This document shows positions 28,486 to 36,252 of a DNA stretch of 64,000 nt, one piece after another. The notes beneath the pieces were generated by a model. It was given only the letters and a program-made list of their open reading frames with translations, ran no database searches and had not been told where the DNA came from. Source of the stretch: an uncultured Litorivicinus sp. (GTDB lineage: Bacteria; Pseudomonadota; Gammaproteobacteria; Pseudomonadales; Litorivicinaceae); assembly GCA_902558075.1 (NCBI GenBank), contig CACECO010000002.1:62001-126000 (forward strand), in the 5' to 3' direction. Numbering within the stretch: the first letter of the stretch is position 1; each line of letters opens with the position of its first letter. A program made the position numbers and the translations under genes.

Positions 28486-30369
28486 ATGCGAATTTTCAAA
28501 GCTCTTCTCATACTGGTGACGGTTTCCATTGTCGCTGTGGCGGGTTCAGCGGCCTACATCACACAGGTTCTCGACCCAAATGACCTGAAGCCCACGTTAA
28601 TCGAAACCGCAGAAAAGCAACAAATTTTTCTAAAGTTAGACGGAAATATTGCTTGGACTTTCTGGCCGTGGTTTGGAATTACAGTAGAAAATGTTCGAGC
28701 GAACTCGGCAAATTGGACCTTTGAAGCAGATCGATTGGAAGGTTCTCTTTCAATTTTATCAATTTTGTCTGACACCATCTTCATCGACGAACTGACTGCA
28801 ATGTCTCCTAGAGTCAGAGTTGATCTGAGCAAATCTTCAAACGCTGACTCTTCCGCAGAAGAGTCCTCAGAAATCTCAAACAGGACCGTATTGATCCGGC
28901 AATTAGCGATTCAAAGTGGGGCGATTGAGGGTTTGTATCCTGGGCTAACGCTCAATCGATTGAATTTATCGGTCGATTCTCTCAGCCCCGCGACGGCCAG
29001 CCGTTTTGAACTCGAGACCTATATTGAATGGGACGAGAAACAAGCGCCTTTGAAGATCAACGCACAAATCATTCCAACCGCCACCTTCGATGGCCTGACC
29101 ATTCGAGACCTTAAGTTGCAGTCCCGCGATTTAAATCTTGACTATGCTGGCTACCTCAGTGCATCCAAATCAGGACAATTCAGTGGGGAGGGCCAACTGT
29201 CTGTCGCTGAGTTATCCCTGCGACAATGGCTTAGAGCAAGTAATTTTGCCGTTCCAAAGACAAATGAATTGGATCGGTTTAACCGCTTCCAATTAAACAC
29301 CGGACTCAAAGTGTCTACCGACTTCGTCAGTCTCCGACCGTTTGCTCTGGTGCTGGATGAGACATCAATTGATGGACGTGTTGACTTGCAATTGAATCCA
29401 CTCGCTATCGATCTGGAGCTCTTGGCAGATATGCTCAATTTAGATCACTATTTAACGACTGAGTCCGATGCAAACTCAGGACAGTCAGATCTGTCACCAG
29501 GTTTACTTGGCACTTACAAAATTGATCTTGGCTCACTGATCGTCAACCAACGTGAATTGACTGACGTTGGTGTAGATCTTGGAATCGGCACGGACGAGAT
29601 CACACTCGGGCGCTTGGATGCCAGCTTATTTGGTGGCGAACTCCGCGCTGCTGGTACCCATCTGATTGCCCCACAAATTACAAATTTGACCGGTACAATC
29701 AACGGAGTTCAGCTGTCGCAGTTTCAATTCGCGAGGCCCCTAGATACTCTATCCGGATCATTACAGACGACCTTTGACTTGAGAGCGGCAGGCCGAACTA
29801 AAGATGAAATGATAACATCTGTGTCTGGACCTGTACGCGCAAAAATAGCAAATGCGTTTTTGGCACCACTGAATGTTTCAGATGTCATTTGTCAAACTGT
29901 CGCGTCAGAGCGGAATTTAAGCGCAAACACCGCTGATAAGCTTGCTCTGAAGGCTGATTTTCAAGAAGGGATTGCCGTAATCGAGTCGATTAAAGCGACC
30001 GTTGCGAATGTCGCCATCCAAGGAAAAGGGCGAATTAGCCTCGTTTCTACTGCATCAAATATCCAAGGATCGATTGAGATACCCAATGATGGTGCAATCG
30101 GTTCATGCACGGCACCCAAGGTACTTAACGGTGTATCGCTTCCTCTTTCTTGTCGAGGTCAATTGCAGAACGAGTCGCTTCAGTGCTCCGTAGATGAGAA
30201 GGCACTGAATCAATTGATCGCCAAAGCAGCTCAGAAAGAATTGACAAAACAAGCGGATAAAAAATTAAAAGCCGCTGAGCAACAATTGAAATTGTCTGTT
30301 GAAGAGGTAATCAAGAAGAAACTCGATACCGAAGACTCTAATTCGCTGAAAAATCTTTTGAATCGATGA
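28486..30369 (+). CDS. AsmA-family inner-membrane-anchored protein
   Basis: A 627-aa protein with an N-terminal membrane anchor (about residues 5-25, LLILVTVSIVAVAGSAAYI), then AsmA N- and C-terminal domains of beta-rich repeats. The NDLKP and GNIAWTFWPWFGI blocks are AsmA hallmarks. A charged Lys/Gln/Ala tail follows. Large AsmA-like proteins are thought to bridge the periplasm in phospholipid transport; this one is mid-sized. Its stop overlaps mutY as ATGA, the asmA-mutY order of Pseudomonas. Confidence 0.92.
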   Translation: MRIFKALLILVTVSIVAVAGSAAYITQVLDPNDLKPTLIETAEKQQIFLKLDGNIAWTFWPWFGITVENVRANSANWTFEADRLEGSLSILSILSDTIFIDELTAMSPRVRVDLSKSSNADSSAEESSEISNRTVLIRQLAIQSGAIEGLYPGLTLNRLNLSVDSLSPATASRFELETYIEWDEKQAPLKINAQIIPTATFDGLTIRDLKLQSRDLNLDYAGYLSASKSGQFSGEGQLSVAELSLRQWLRASNFAVPKTNELDRFNRFQLNTGLKVSTDFVSLRPFALVLDETSIDGRVDLQLNPLAIDLELLADMLNLDHYLTTESDANSGQSDLSPGLLGTYKIDLGSLIVNQRELTDVGVDLGIGTDEITLGRLDASLFGGELRAAGTHLIAPQITNLTGTINGVQLSQFQFARPLDTLSGSLQTTFDLRAAGRTKDEMITSVSGPVRAKIANAFLAPLNVSDVICQTVASERNLSANTADKLALKADFQEGIAVIESIKATVANVAIQGKGRISLVSTASNIQGSIEIPNDGAIGSCTAPKVLNGVSLPLSCRGQLQNESLQCSVDEKALNQLIAKAAQKELTKQADKKLKAAEQQLKLSVEEVIKKKLDTEDSNSLKNLLNR

Positions 30370-31382
30370 TCGAAAATTTTTCACAGCGCCTAGCCGTTTG
30401 GCAAAAACAATACGGTCGCCATGAGCTACCGTGGCAGCGGCAGGGAGGTTATGCAACGTGGGTCGCAGAAATTATGCTACAGCAGACTCAGGTTCAGGTG
30501 GTTGTGCCGTATTTTCAAAAATTCATAAAAGAATTTCCGACCATCAGTGATCTTGCGAGCGCTTCGCTAGATTCAGTACTAGCTCACTGGGCTGGCCTCG
30601 GGTATTACTCGAGAGCTCGGAATTTGCATAAAGCGGCCAAAATTATTGTCAGTGACCACCATAGTGAGATCCCAAAAGATCTCGATTTATTGATTCAGCT
30701 CCCAGGGATCGGACGGTCAACAGCAGGGGCCATCCTATCGCTCGGCTTCGGATTACGTGGTGTCATACAAGATGGCAATGTTCGACGCGTGTTGTCTCGC
30801 TTGTTCTGTATTCATGGCGACCTATCAAAGGCCACCGCCCAGAAAACATTGTGGAAACTTGCCGACCAACTGACGCCAAAGTCGGGGCTTGATGCGTGCG
30901 TCCACACCCAAGCCATGATGGATCTGGGATCTATAGTTTGTCGGCGGAGCAAGCCGACATGCCAGTTTTGCCCATTCGCTGTTGACTGCCAAGCGCATAA
31001 ACGTGGAGAAGTATCACGCTTTCCCGAACCAAAACGTGTAAAACAACGACCTGATGAAACTTGGGTCGTTCTGCAACTCGAAAATGAGCGAGATGAAACT
31101 CTATTTCTACGAAGGCCACTCGAAGGGATTTGGGGTGGGCTCTATGCACCCCACATTGATTCATCGCTATCTAAAATTAGCGAAATACTTAAGTCTGTTG
31201 ATGTACTTGATGCTGAATATCAGGGTGAACTGACACACGCGTTTAGCCACTTTAGAGTACGCTTGGAACATTATAAGTTAAAAGTTCACTCGCAAGATAT
31301 TGCGGAGATCGGTATGTGGTTCCCAATTGATAGCTTCCAAAATGGAGTTCCAGCCCCCATCAACAAACTGTTAAATGGCTAA
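30366..31382 (+). CDS. mutY: Adenine DNA glycosylase MutY
   Basis: A 338-aa base-excision repair enzyme that removes adenine opposite 8-oxoguanine. The EIMLQQTQV block holds the catalytic Glu, LPGIGRSTAGA is the helix-hairpin-helix, and the [4Fe-4S] cluster is C-x6-C-x2-C-x5-C in CRRSKPTCQFCPFAVDC. A NUDIX-like C-terminal domain recognises 8-oxoG. It is followed by yggX, as in many gammaproteobacteria. Confidence 0.97.
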   Translation: MIENFSQRLAVWQKQYGRHELPWQRQGGYATWVAEIMLQQTQVQVVVPYFQKFIKEFPTISDLASASLDSVLAHWAGLGYYSRARNLHKAAKIIVSDHHSEIPKDLDLLIQLPGIGRSTAGAILSLGFGLRGVIQDGNVRRVLSRLFCIHGDLSKATAQKTLWKLADQLTPKSGLDACVHTQAMMDLGSIVCRRSKPTCQFCPFAVDCQAHKRGEVSRFPEPKRVKQRPDETWVVLQLENERDETLFLRRPLEGIWGGLYAPHIDSSLSKISEILKSVDVLDAEYQGELTHAFSHFRVRLEHYKLKVHSQDIAEIGMWFPIDSFQNGVPAPINKLLNG

Positions 31383-31391
31383 GGGTGTTGT

Positions 31392-31664
31392 ATGACGAGA
31401 CTAGTGCTGTGCCGCAAATACCAACAGGATTTGCCAGGTTTGCCTGTGCCTCCTCTTCCTGGCGCAGTCGGACTCGATATTTTTGAAAACATCTCAGCTA
31501 AAGCATGGAAAGAGTGGCAGAACAACCAAACAATGCTTATCAATGAACACCGGCTCAGCTTAATGGATCCGGATGCTCGGAAATTTCTGACGCACGAAAT
31601 GTATCGTTTTTTTGATAGCCAAGAATACGCGAAACCAGACGGGTATGTTCCGCCTTCAAGTTGA
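31392..31664 (+). CDS. yggX: Probable Fe(2+)-trafficking protein YggX
   Basis: A 90-aa cytosolic protein. It begins [16 protein letters not shown], with the conserved Cys, and continues with [18 protein letters not shown], both strong family markers. It protects iron-sulfur clusters from oxidants. The mutY-yggX pair is conserved, and MutY itself carries such a cluster. Confidence 0.96.
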   Translation: MTRLVLCRKYQQDLPGLPVPPLPGAVGLDIFENISAKAWKEWQNNQTMLINEHRLSLMDPDARKFLTHEMYRFFDSQEYAKPDGYVPPSS

Positions 31665-31707
31665 CAGCGTTGCAGTATTTCTGTTCAATACGCGACCTAC
31701 TCTGATA

Positions 31708-31770
<63 letters not shown>

Positions 31771-31783
<13 letters not shown>

Positions 31784-31846
31784 CTAGTACATCTGCAGAC
31801 ACTGCAAGCTACAGAGAAGTCTACAGAAAGCTACTCAGAGTATGAT
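31771..31846 (+). repeat. att-like repeat copy A: tRNA-Phe 3' end plus downstream arm
   Basis: The last 13 bases of tRNA-Phe and the next 63 bases recur on the minus strand at 33488-33563. The 13-base core is identical, and 48 of the 63 flanking bases match by hand count. The flank holds AGTCTAC at 31818-31824, one base from the TGTCTAC (GTAGACA) motif repeated in copy B. It looks like a left attachment junction. Confidence 0.65.
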
Positions 31847-31901
31847 GGTGGTGGACATGGGTGTAGTGAGGGTTACAGCTTAGACGCTATGCATCGGGTT
31901 T

Positions 31902-32645
31902 TTATGCGTATTTAAGCCGGTAATAAATTCTGCCTAAGTACTCTCTTATACCGCTAGATGTGTTTCTTAACGCATCTGCACTAGGAATAAAATGAAGCCA
32001 AGTCATGTTTCTGCTCGCAGCCTTAAAGTCTGTTGGGTAAGGATAGGTTTCCACACCGACTTGGTCGAATAAAAGTTTGGCTCTTGGCATATGGAAACTT
32101 GAAGTGACCAAAATAATCTTTTTCAGTTGACGCTCAGCCATTAAGTCTTTAACCGCTACGGACTCCTCCGCCGTATTCGACACTATTGAAGTAAGCAATA
32201 TTTGTTCTGGAAATATACCCATTTCCAAAGCCTTTTGCTTAAGCAACTCTCCTTCAGGCGGACTCTCACTCCAGGGCATTTTTCCACGTGTGAAAATTAG
32301 TCGATCAGCTTTACCCATTTTGACTAACTGCAGACCTACAAAGAACCTGTCTGGATCACCCCACTCTGTGACATACCCGTCTTCAGACTCAAACCCTCCT
32401 AGCATACCACTAAGAACCAACACAGCGTCCGCTTTTGGAACTGTGGTCGGAGCTTGGTATTGATATTCTGACTCCAAACCCACCCAGATAAAACGTGCTG
32501 TCAGTGGGAAAGAGCAAACCAAGAGAATAAACAAAGCCCAGTACACAGGCCATTGACGTCTCAAGACAAGCGCAAGGAGCATCAGGCCAATTATTAGACC
32601 GATTGGTGAAGCAACTAGAGGTAATAGTTTGTGAAGATAAATCAT
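31902..32645 (-). CDS. YdcF/ElyC-like DUF218 envelope protein
   Basis: A 247-aa protein with two N-terminal transmembrane helices (about residues 8-28 and 33-50) and a DUF218 domain outside or facing the periplasm. DAVLVLSGM, FTRGKMPWSESPPEGE and VTSSFHMPRAKLLF are the conserved blocks of the YdcF/SanA/ElyC family. ElyC homologues affect envelope integrity and peptidoglycan or undecaprenyl-phosphate metabolism, but the reaction is uncertain. It lies within the putative island next to tRNA-Phe. Confidence 0.85.
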   Translation of the reverse strand: MIYLHKLLPLVASPIGLIIGLMLLALVLRRQWPVYWALFILLVCSFPLTARFIWVGLESEYQYQAPTTVPKADAVLVLSGMLGGFESEDGYVTEWGDPDRFFVGLQLVKMGKADRLIFTRGKMPWSESPPEGELLKQKALEMGIFPEQILLTSIVSNTAEESVAVKDLMAERQLKKIILVTSSFHMPRAKLLFDQVGVETYPYPTDFKAASRNMTWLHFIPSADALRNTSSGIREYLGRIYYRLKYA

Positions 32646-32816
32646 CGTCTAACACCATCATAACCTGAGAAAATTTTAAAGATAATCTCAGAGCGTATCA
32701 GCACCAACAGATCTGATTGACCAGCTAGGTAGTTGGAATTCGCAGAGTGTTGGGTAAGGGTATGGCGATGCTCATCCTTTAGTCACCCAACATAACTGCT
32801 TAAAACAAAATTGTGA

Positions 32817-33476
32817 CTAGATAAATAAATCAAGTACCGGTTGATACCAAGGTAATGCGACCTTAACTATTGCGGTAAACGTATGCGGTGATTGCACGGC
32901 CATCGCCATCGGCACCGACCAATCTACTTGAGTCGAATCAGCAGAAATTTCACCGTTACTCTCAACAATACGTGGAGCTTTGACAGACCAACTCAAAACT
33001 CTCCCCTGCATCATCGCCGCTATCATCGCTTTTTCTTCAGCCGCTGATGCAGTCATGTCTTCACTGCTCTCAAAAACACTTTCGATTCTGAGGGTTGTTT
33101 CATCTATCATTTGGAAATTTAGCATCTTAGTCAGATCACCTTTTGGTATATCAGTCATCTGTTTCCCAAACTCTTGAATAGGTCCAACGATCCGCATACG
33201 ACAAACTATATCTTCACCTTCATATAATTGCTTCACAGTTCTCTTGAGACTTCCTGAGACTTCTATTTGTAAATCATCATTAGATTCACAAAAAGTACTA
33301 AGATTCTCTGCATCCAACTGAGCAAGAGCCGCACTCACGCGCATTTCCATTTGGTAGCTAGCCACACCATCGCCAATCTCAATGGACTGTTTTAAATCGA
33401 CACATCCAACTAGTGTGACCATAATCGTGAGCGCTATAACTTTAATGCCTATTGCGAATTTTTGAGTGAGTCGCAT
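32817..33476 (-). CDS. Lipoprotein, possibly LppM-like
   Basis: A 219-aa protein. Its signal sequence ends in a lipobox (TLVGC, Cys about residue 25), so it is probably lipidated and exported. The rest is beta-rich with alternating charged and hydrophobic residues. It begins with a DLKQSIEIGDGVASYQMEM pattern seen in LppM/DUF3153-type lipoproteins, and a near-C-terminal PWYQPVLDLFI could be a membrane-proximal segment. No catalytic motif is visible. The family call is tentative. It lies between the YdcF-like gene and att-like copy B, outside conserved core genes. Confidence 0.6.
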   Translation of the reverse strand: MRLTQKFAIGIKVIALTIMVTLVGCVDLKQSIEIGDGVASYQMEMRVSAALAQLDAENLSTFCESNDDLQIEVSGSLKRTVKQLYEGEDIVCRMRIVGPIQEFGKQMTDIPKGDLTKMLNFQMIDETTLRIESVFESSEDMTASAAEEKAMIAAMMQGRVLSWSVKAPRIVESNGEISADSTQVDWSVPMAMAVQSPHTFTAIVKVALPWYQPVLDLFI

Positions 33477-33487
33477 TGTTTACCCCC

Positions 33488-33804
33488 ATCACAGCCTGAG
33501 TAGGTTTGTGTAGACATTCCAGTAACTTGCAGAGTCTGCAGAGATTCTAATGGTGGCCAGAGACCGGATAGATACATTAGGCTCCATAGACCACTGATGT
33601 CTACCTAGAACTAAAGACTTACACACCATCAATTCATCTACAACAGCACTGTTTTGTCTACTCAATTGTCTACTGTTCAGACTGCATAGCTCCCTAGCCT
33701 TCTGTCGTAGCCAGAATGGGCTATTTAGACCCACCGAGGATCGGTGGAGCATTTTTGTGTAACCATTACCACCCGCCTAGGTCTGCTAAAGGGCGCTTTT
33801 GAAA
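33488..33804 (-). repeat. att-like repeat copy B: both arms around a tRNA-Phe 3' core
   Basis: On the minus strand this contains a hairpin-bearing segment, a left arm, a 13-base exact copy of the tRNA-Phe 3' end (33551-33563) and a right arm like that after the tRNA. GTAGACA occurs at 33510-33516 and, reversed, at 33598-33604, 33655-33661 and 33667-33673. That pattern suggests integrase arm-type sites on both sides of a core. Copy C (34533-34745) matches its left part. The segment is open for an 87-codon frame (33489-33752), which I do not consider a gene. Confidence 0.6.
33731..33756 (+). terminator. Rho-independent terminator-like hairpin in repeat copy B
   Basis: CCACCG-AGGAT-CGGTGG forms a 6-bp stem with a 5-base loop, followed after AGCA by TTTTT. 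It reads rightward on the plus strand. The corresponding place in copy C (34591-34607) keeps the stem but has a different loop and no T-run. Confidence 0.55.
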
Positions 33805-34055
33805 TCTCATGAAAAAGTTCAGCGCCTTGTCTGATCGTTAGCAGAAGAACCAAGAAAAATCCTGCTTTTAATAGGTAAAGTATCGCGAGCGCTACTTTTT
33901 TTAATTGCTGATCCGTTACTACGCATCCATTTTTATCGCTATTCGTGATATTGAACTATTAACGAGCAATCTTTAGCAAACCAAGGCAGATGATCTAGAA
34001 TTTGTTAAAAACGAATCCACTATACGAGTAATTGAAATCACACCAGGATGAGTCC

Positions 34056-34502
34056 ATGAGGCCAAATTGCGACTTCCCTCTATTAATGTCTCTAATCTGT
34101 TGCGTAGCTCTTTCTGGCTGCGAAGCAACTGCCGAAGGAATCCCATACCTTGATAAGCAGAAGATTTTTGCAGGAAAGATCTTGTACGACAGTAATTGTG
34201 CATCCTGTCATGGAGTCGCTTTGGAGGGTCAACCGAACTGGCAAAAACGGAGCTCAACCGGATACCTCCCTGCACCACCCCATGATGAAACAGGACACAC
34301 TTGGCATCATCCAGACCAGATGCTTTTTGAATTTACCAAATATGGGCCACAGAGATATGCAGGAGCTGACTACAAATCGGCAATGCCAGCATATGAAGGA
34401 AAATTAAGTGATGAACAAATTTGGAATGTATTAGCTTTCATAAAATCTCAGTGGCCAGAAGAAATTCAGAAGCAACATACTGAGGCATTTTCTCAGAAGT
34501 AA
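34056..34502 (+). CDS. Lipoprotein c-type cytochrome, single heme
   Basis: A 148-aa protein. A lipid-anchored signal sequence ends in LSGC (Cys about residue 21), then the heme-binding motif CASCH. A likely axial Met lies in AMPAYEGKLSDEQIW near the C-terminus. The ATG at 34056 follows an AGGATGAG ribosome site and fits the signal peptide; a TTG start 24 bases upstream is less likely. It probably carries electrons at the periplasmic face. The partner is unknown, as no oxidase gene lies nearby. It sits between the inverted repeats B and C. Confidence 0.88.
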   Translation: MRPNCDFPLLMSLICCVALSGCEATAEGIPYLDKQKIFAGKILYDSNCASCHGVALEGQPNWQKRSSTGYLPAPPHDETGHTWHHPDQMLFEFTKYGPQRYAGADYKSAMPAYEGKLSDEQIWNVLAFIKSQWPEEIQKQHTEAFSQK

Positions 34503-34532
34503 TTTCAAATTAGCCGGCTGCATCATTTTCCT

Positions 34533-34745
34533 TTTCCAAACGCGCTCTTTAGCCAAACTTGGCAGGGTGGTACTGGTTGCACAAAGTAATCCACCGGCCC
34601 TCGGTGGGTAGCTGGGGGAGTGGCCTAGGAGCAATAAAAAACAGTGCTGATTTAAATGAACGATGATGTGTAGGTCTTTGATTCTAGGTAGACACCAGTG
34701 GTCTGTTAAGCCTTAGGTAAGCATCTGTCCACTCTCTGACCACCA
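34533..34745 (+). repeat. att-like repeat copy C: left arm plus degenerate tRNA-Phe 3' core
   Basis: This is an inverted, imperfect copy of the left part of copy B. For example, 33 of 37 bases match between 34668-34704 and the complement of 33588-33624. A CCACCG-GCCCT-CGGTGG hairpin (34591-34607) and GTAGACA (34688-34694) are kept. The core TCTCTGACCACCA (34733-34745) has one change from the tRNA end. No right arm follows, so it resembles a right junction with host DNA. Together with the tail to 34855 it fills the gap after the cytochrome gene. Confidence 0.6.
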
Positions 34746-34855
34746 TTATCAGCACACCTCCCTATGTGTAACCCGTTGATATAACGGCACGTGTTTGTCT
34801 TTTTCTGGGTTTGAGTTCACATTCACAAGCAATGAATACCTGTCATTCCCAGCCG

Positions 34856-35236
34856 TCACACCCGGATCCAAACAGAATCGGTCGCGAGACGATAGCTTCC
34901 AATATATTCGTGATAGTAAGTACCAAATTCCTCTGGGGCAATCATGCTGACCCACTCCTCCCCATTTTCCCGTCGGTATAGATGGTAAATATGACCAATG
35001 ATTGGGACAAAGCTAACCGCGGCATCGTACATCCGTTTCGTATCTTCCGAGGTCGCAACGAGTTGACGAAATTCTTCTTGCAGCTCCTCGTAACGACCGC
35101 GAAGCTTAGCAGATGCCTCTTTCGACTTCATTTGGCGATAGCCGGTCGTATCCACCTCAGTTATTGCAGGCGCGGCAACGCTATCACCATAGGGCATAGT
35201 CGATTTGTTATCTGCTACACGATCTGGTTTTTTCAC
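34856..35236 (-). CDS. DUF2452-like protein of unknown function
   Basis: A 126-aa soluble protein. The N-terminus KPDRVADNKSTMPYGDSV and the VAAPAITEVDT stretch resemble DUF2452. A helical, Glu/Arg-rich middle (about residues 35-70, possible short coiled coil) follows, then an aromatic C-terminal half (HIYHLYRRENG). There is no known catalytic motif or membrane segment. Its start overlaps the stop of the small upstream ORF as ATGA, so it is the last gene of a tiny three-gene unit (35465 to 34856). Confidence 0.65.
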   Translation of the reverse strand: MKKPDRVADNKSTMPYGDSVAAPAITEVDTTGYRQMKSKEASAKLRGRYEELQEEFRQLVATSEDTKRMYDAAVSFVPIIGHIYHLYRRENGEEWVSMIAPEEFGTYYHEYIGSYRLATDSVWIRV

Positions 35237-35379
35237 TCTTGCGGATCACTTCCTGGATAATAGTATCCGTCATCTTCCTCCGGCTTGGACGGGCTTTCCG
35301 GCGCCTTAGTGATGGGTTGTTGTGCAACAACAGTGTCTGCCTCGTCCTTCAATTCATCCTCATAAACTCCGCCACACAT
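35233..35379 (-). CDS. Small acidic protein, hypothetical
   Basis: Forty-eight residues starting MCGGVYEDELKDEAD and rich in Asp, Glu and Pro, with a DDGYYYPGSDP end. Its ATG overlaps the stop of the 28-aa ORF upstream as TGATG, and its stop overlaps the DUF2452-like start as ATGA, which supports coupled translation. The same frame is open to 35478, but that extension would run across the upstream mini-ORF. No homologue is recognised. Confidence 0.45.
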   Translation of the reverse strand: MCGGVYEDELKDEADTVVAQQPITKAPESPSKPEEDDGYYYPGSDPQE

Positions 35380-35465
35380 CAGTCTTGTCTCCCAGTGTCT
35401 GCGATCGCCAGCGCTCCAAACAAAGCGATACCTCGCCAAAGTAGGAATGGACCGGTTGTTTTCAT
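35379..35465 (-). CDS. Tiny hydrophobic peptide, hypothetical (28 aa)
   Basis: It starts MKTTGPFLLWRG and continues with a short hydrophobic stretch (IALFGALAIADTG), enough for one membrane-inserted helix or a minimal leader. The stop and the next ATG form TGATG. This coupling to a second small ORF, itself coupled to the DUF2452-like gene, is the main reason to believe it is expressed. The 195 bases before the next gene contain no other plausible ORF. Confidence 0.4.
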   Translation of the reverse strand: MKTTGPFLLWRGIALFGALAIADTGRQD

Positions 35466-35660
35466 TATGTTTCTCCAAGCTACAGCAACATATTGTTAGT
35501 GGGGAGACCGAGTCTGCGGTTCAAGGTTGAAGTGACTCACATTTGAAAACAGAATCGACTTGTTTGATTCGGTTGCGTTTCTTGGTAAAGAATCGAGTAG
35601 CGTCGCTTAATCGAAAAGCTAAAGCACTCTCATACCAGAAAAACGAAAGAGGGAACAATA

Positions 35661-35849
35661 ATGGCTACTTACGAATGTGACGCATGTGGAATGGCGGTGA
35701 ACGCATCATGCGCAAAGTGTGATTCTCCACTAGTCGATGGTTCATTGACCCTTGATGACGGAACGGTTGTTCAAATCTCAAAATGCCCAGAATGCGAAGG
35801 AAAAATTAAGAGCCCACAATGTTGTGGCACTGATATGGTCGCAAACTAA
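35661..35849 (+). CDS. Small zinc-ribbon protein, hypothetical
   Basis: A 62-aa protein with four CxxC-type cysteine pairs or near-pairs: YECDACGM, ASCAKCDS, SKCPECEGK and SPQCCGTD. These could hold one or two zinc ions. The middle LTLDDGTVVQ is a short beta segment. It follows an AGAGGGAACAAT ribosome site. Small proteins of this type occur in marine proteobacteria; the function is unknown. Confidence 0.75.
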   Translation: MATYECDACGMAVNASCAKCDSPLVDGSLTLDDGTVVQISKCPECEGKIKSPQCCGTDMVAN

Positions 35850-36252
35850 CAGAGCGTATCGCTAGGCACTATCGGAATCCTGGCATCCTTTAGGATCAAG
35901 CCTCTTTGCCTGACATCACGACCAGTGCAACCTAGCATGCGACAGATTGAATTGTTGGTTGTATATCCCAGGCAATCCTGTACCCTGTCCAGTGTCGGCA
36001 AAGGATACTATCCGGGCGTATATGATGAATGAACCTAGGCTTTCAGGGTAAGGAGTCCCAGTTCTAGGTTCATACCCGTTTCTCTCTTTAGCGTTTTGAT
36101 GGTTGCCAAAAACGCTGTGGCAAAAATAATTCGAGGCATTCGTTGGCCCGTATGCGCCACTCGGATACCAAAATCGGTTCACGCGCTATGCAAAACGCAC
36201 ACACTCAGACAGTAGATCTGTAAGTGCGGTATTTCACAAGACACTCATGAGT
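35850..36252. other. Intergenic region with a 10-bp inverted repeat
   Basis: No convincing gene lies here. ATGAACCTAG at 36029-36038 is exactly complementary to CTAGGTTCAT at 36064-36073, with 25 bases between. This could be a long-loop RNA hairpin or a binding dyad. No T-run follows. The rest shows no clear signal. An 88-codon minus-strand frame (35916-36182) has no homology I recognise. Confidence 0.35.

Noticed and set aside
33489-33752. 87-codon minus-strand frame across att-like copy B
   Set aside because: It reads through the tRNA 3' core and arm repeats, has no recognisable motif, and its resemblance to the frame after the tRNA reflects shared repeat DNA.
33973-34278. 101-codon minus-strand frame
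   Set aside because: It is antisense to the cytochrome c gene and has no homology.
35916-36182. 88-codon minus-strand frame
   Set aside because: No recognisable domain or good start site; treated as intergenic.
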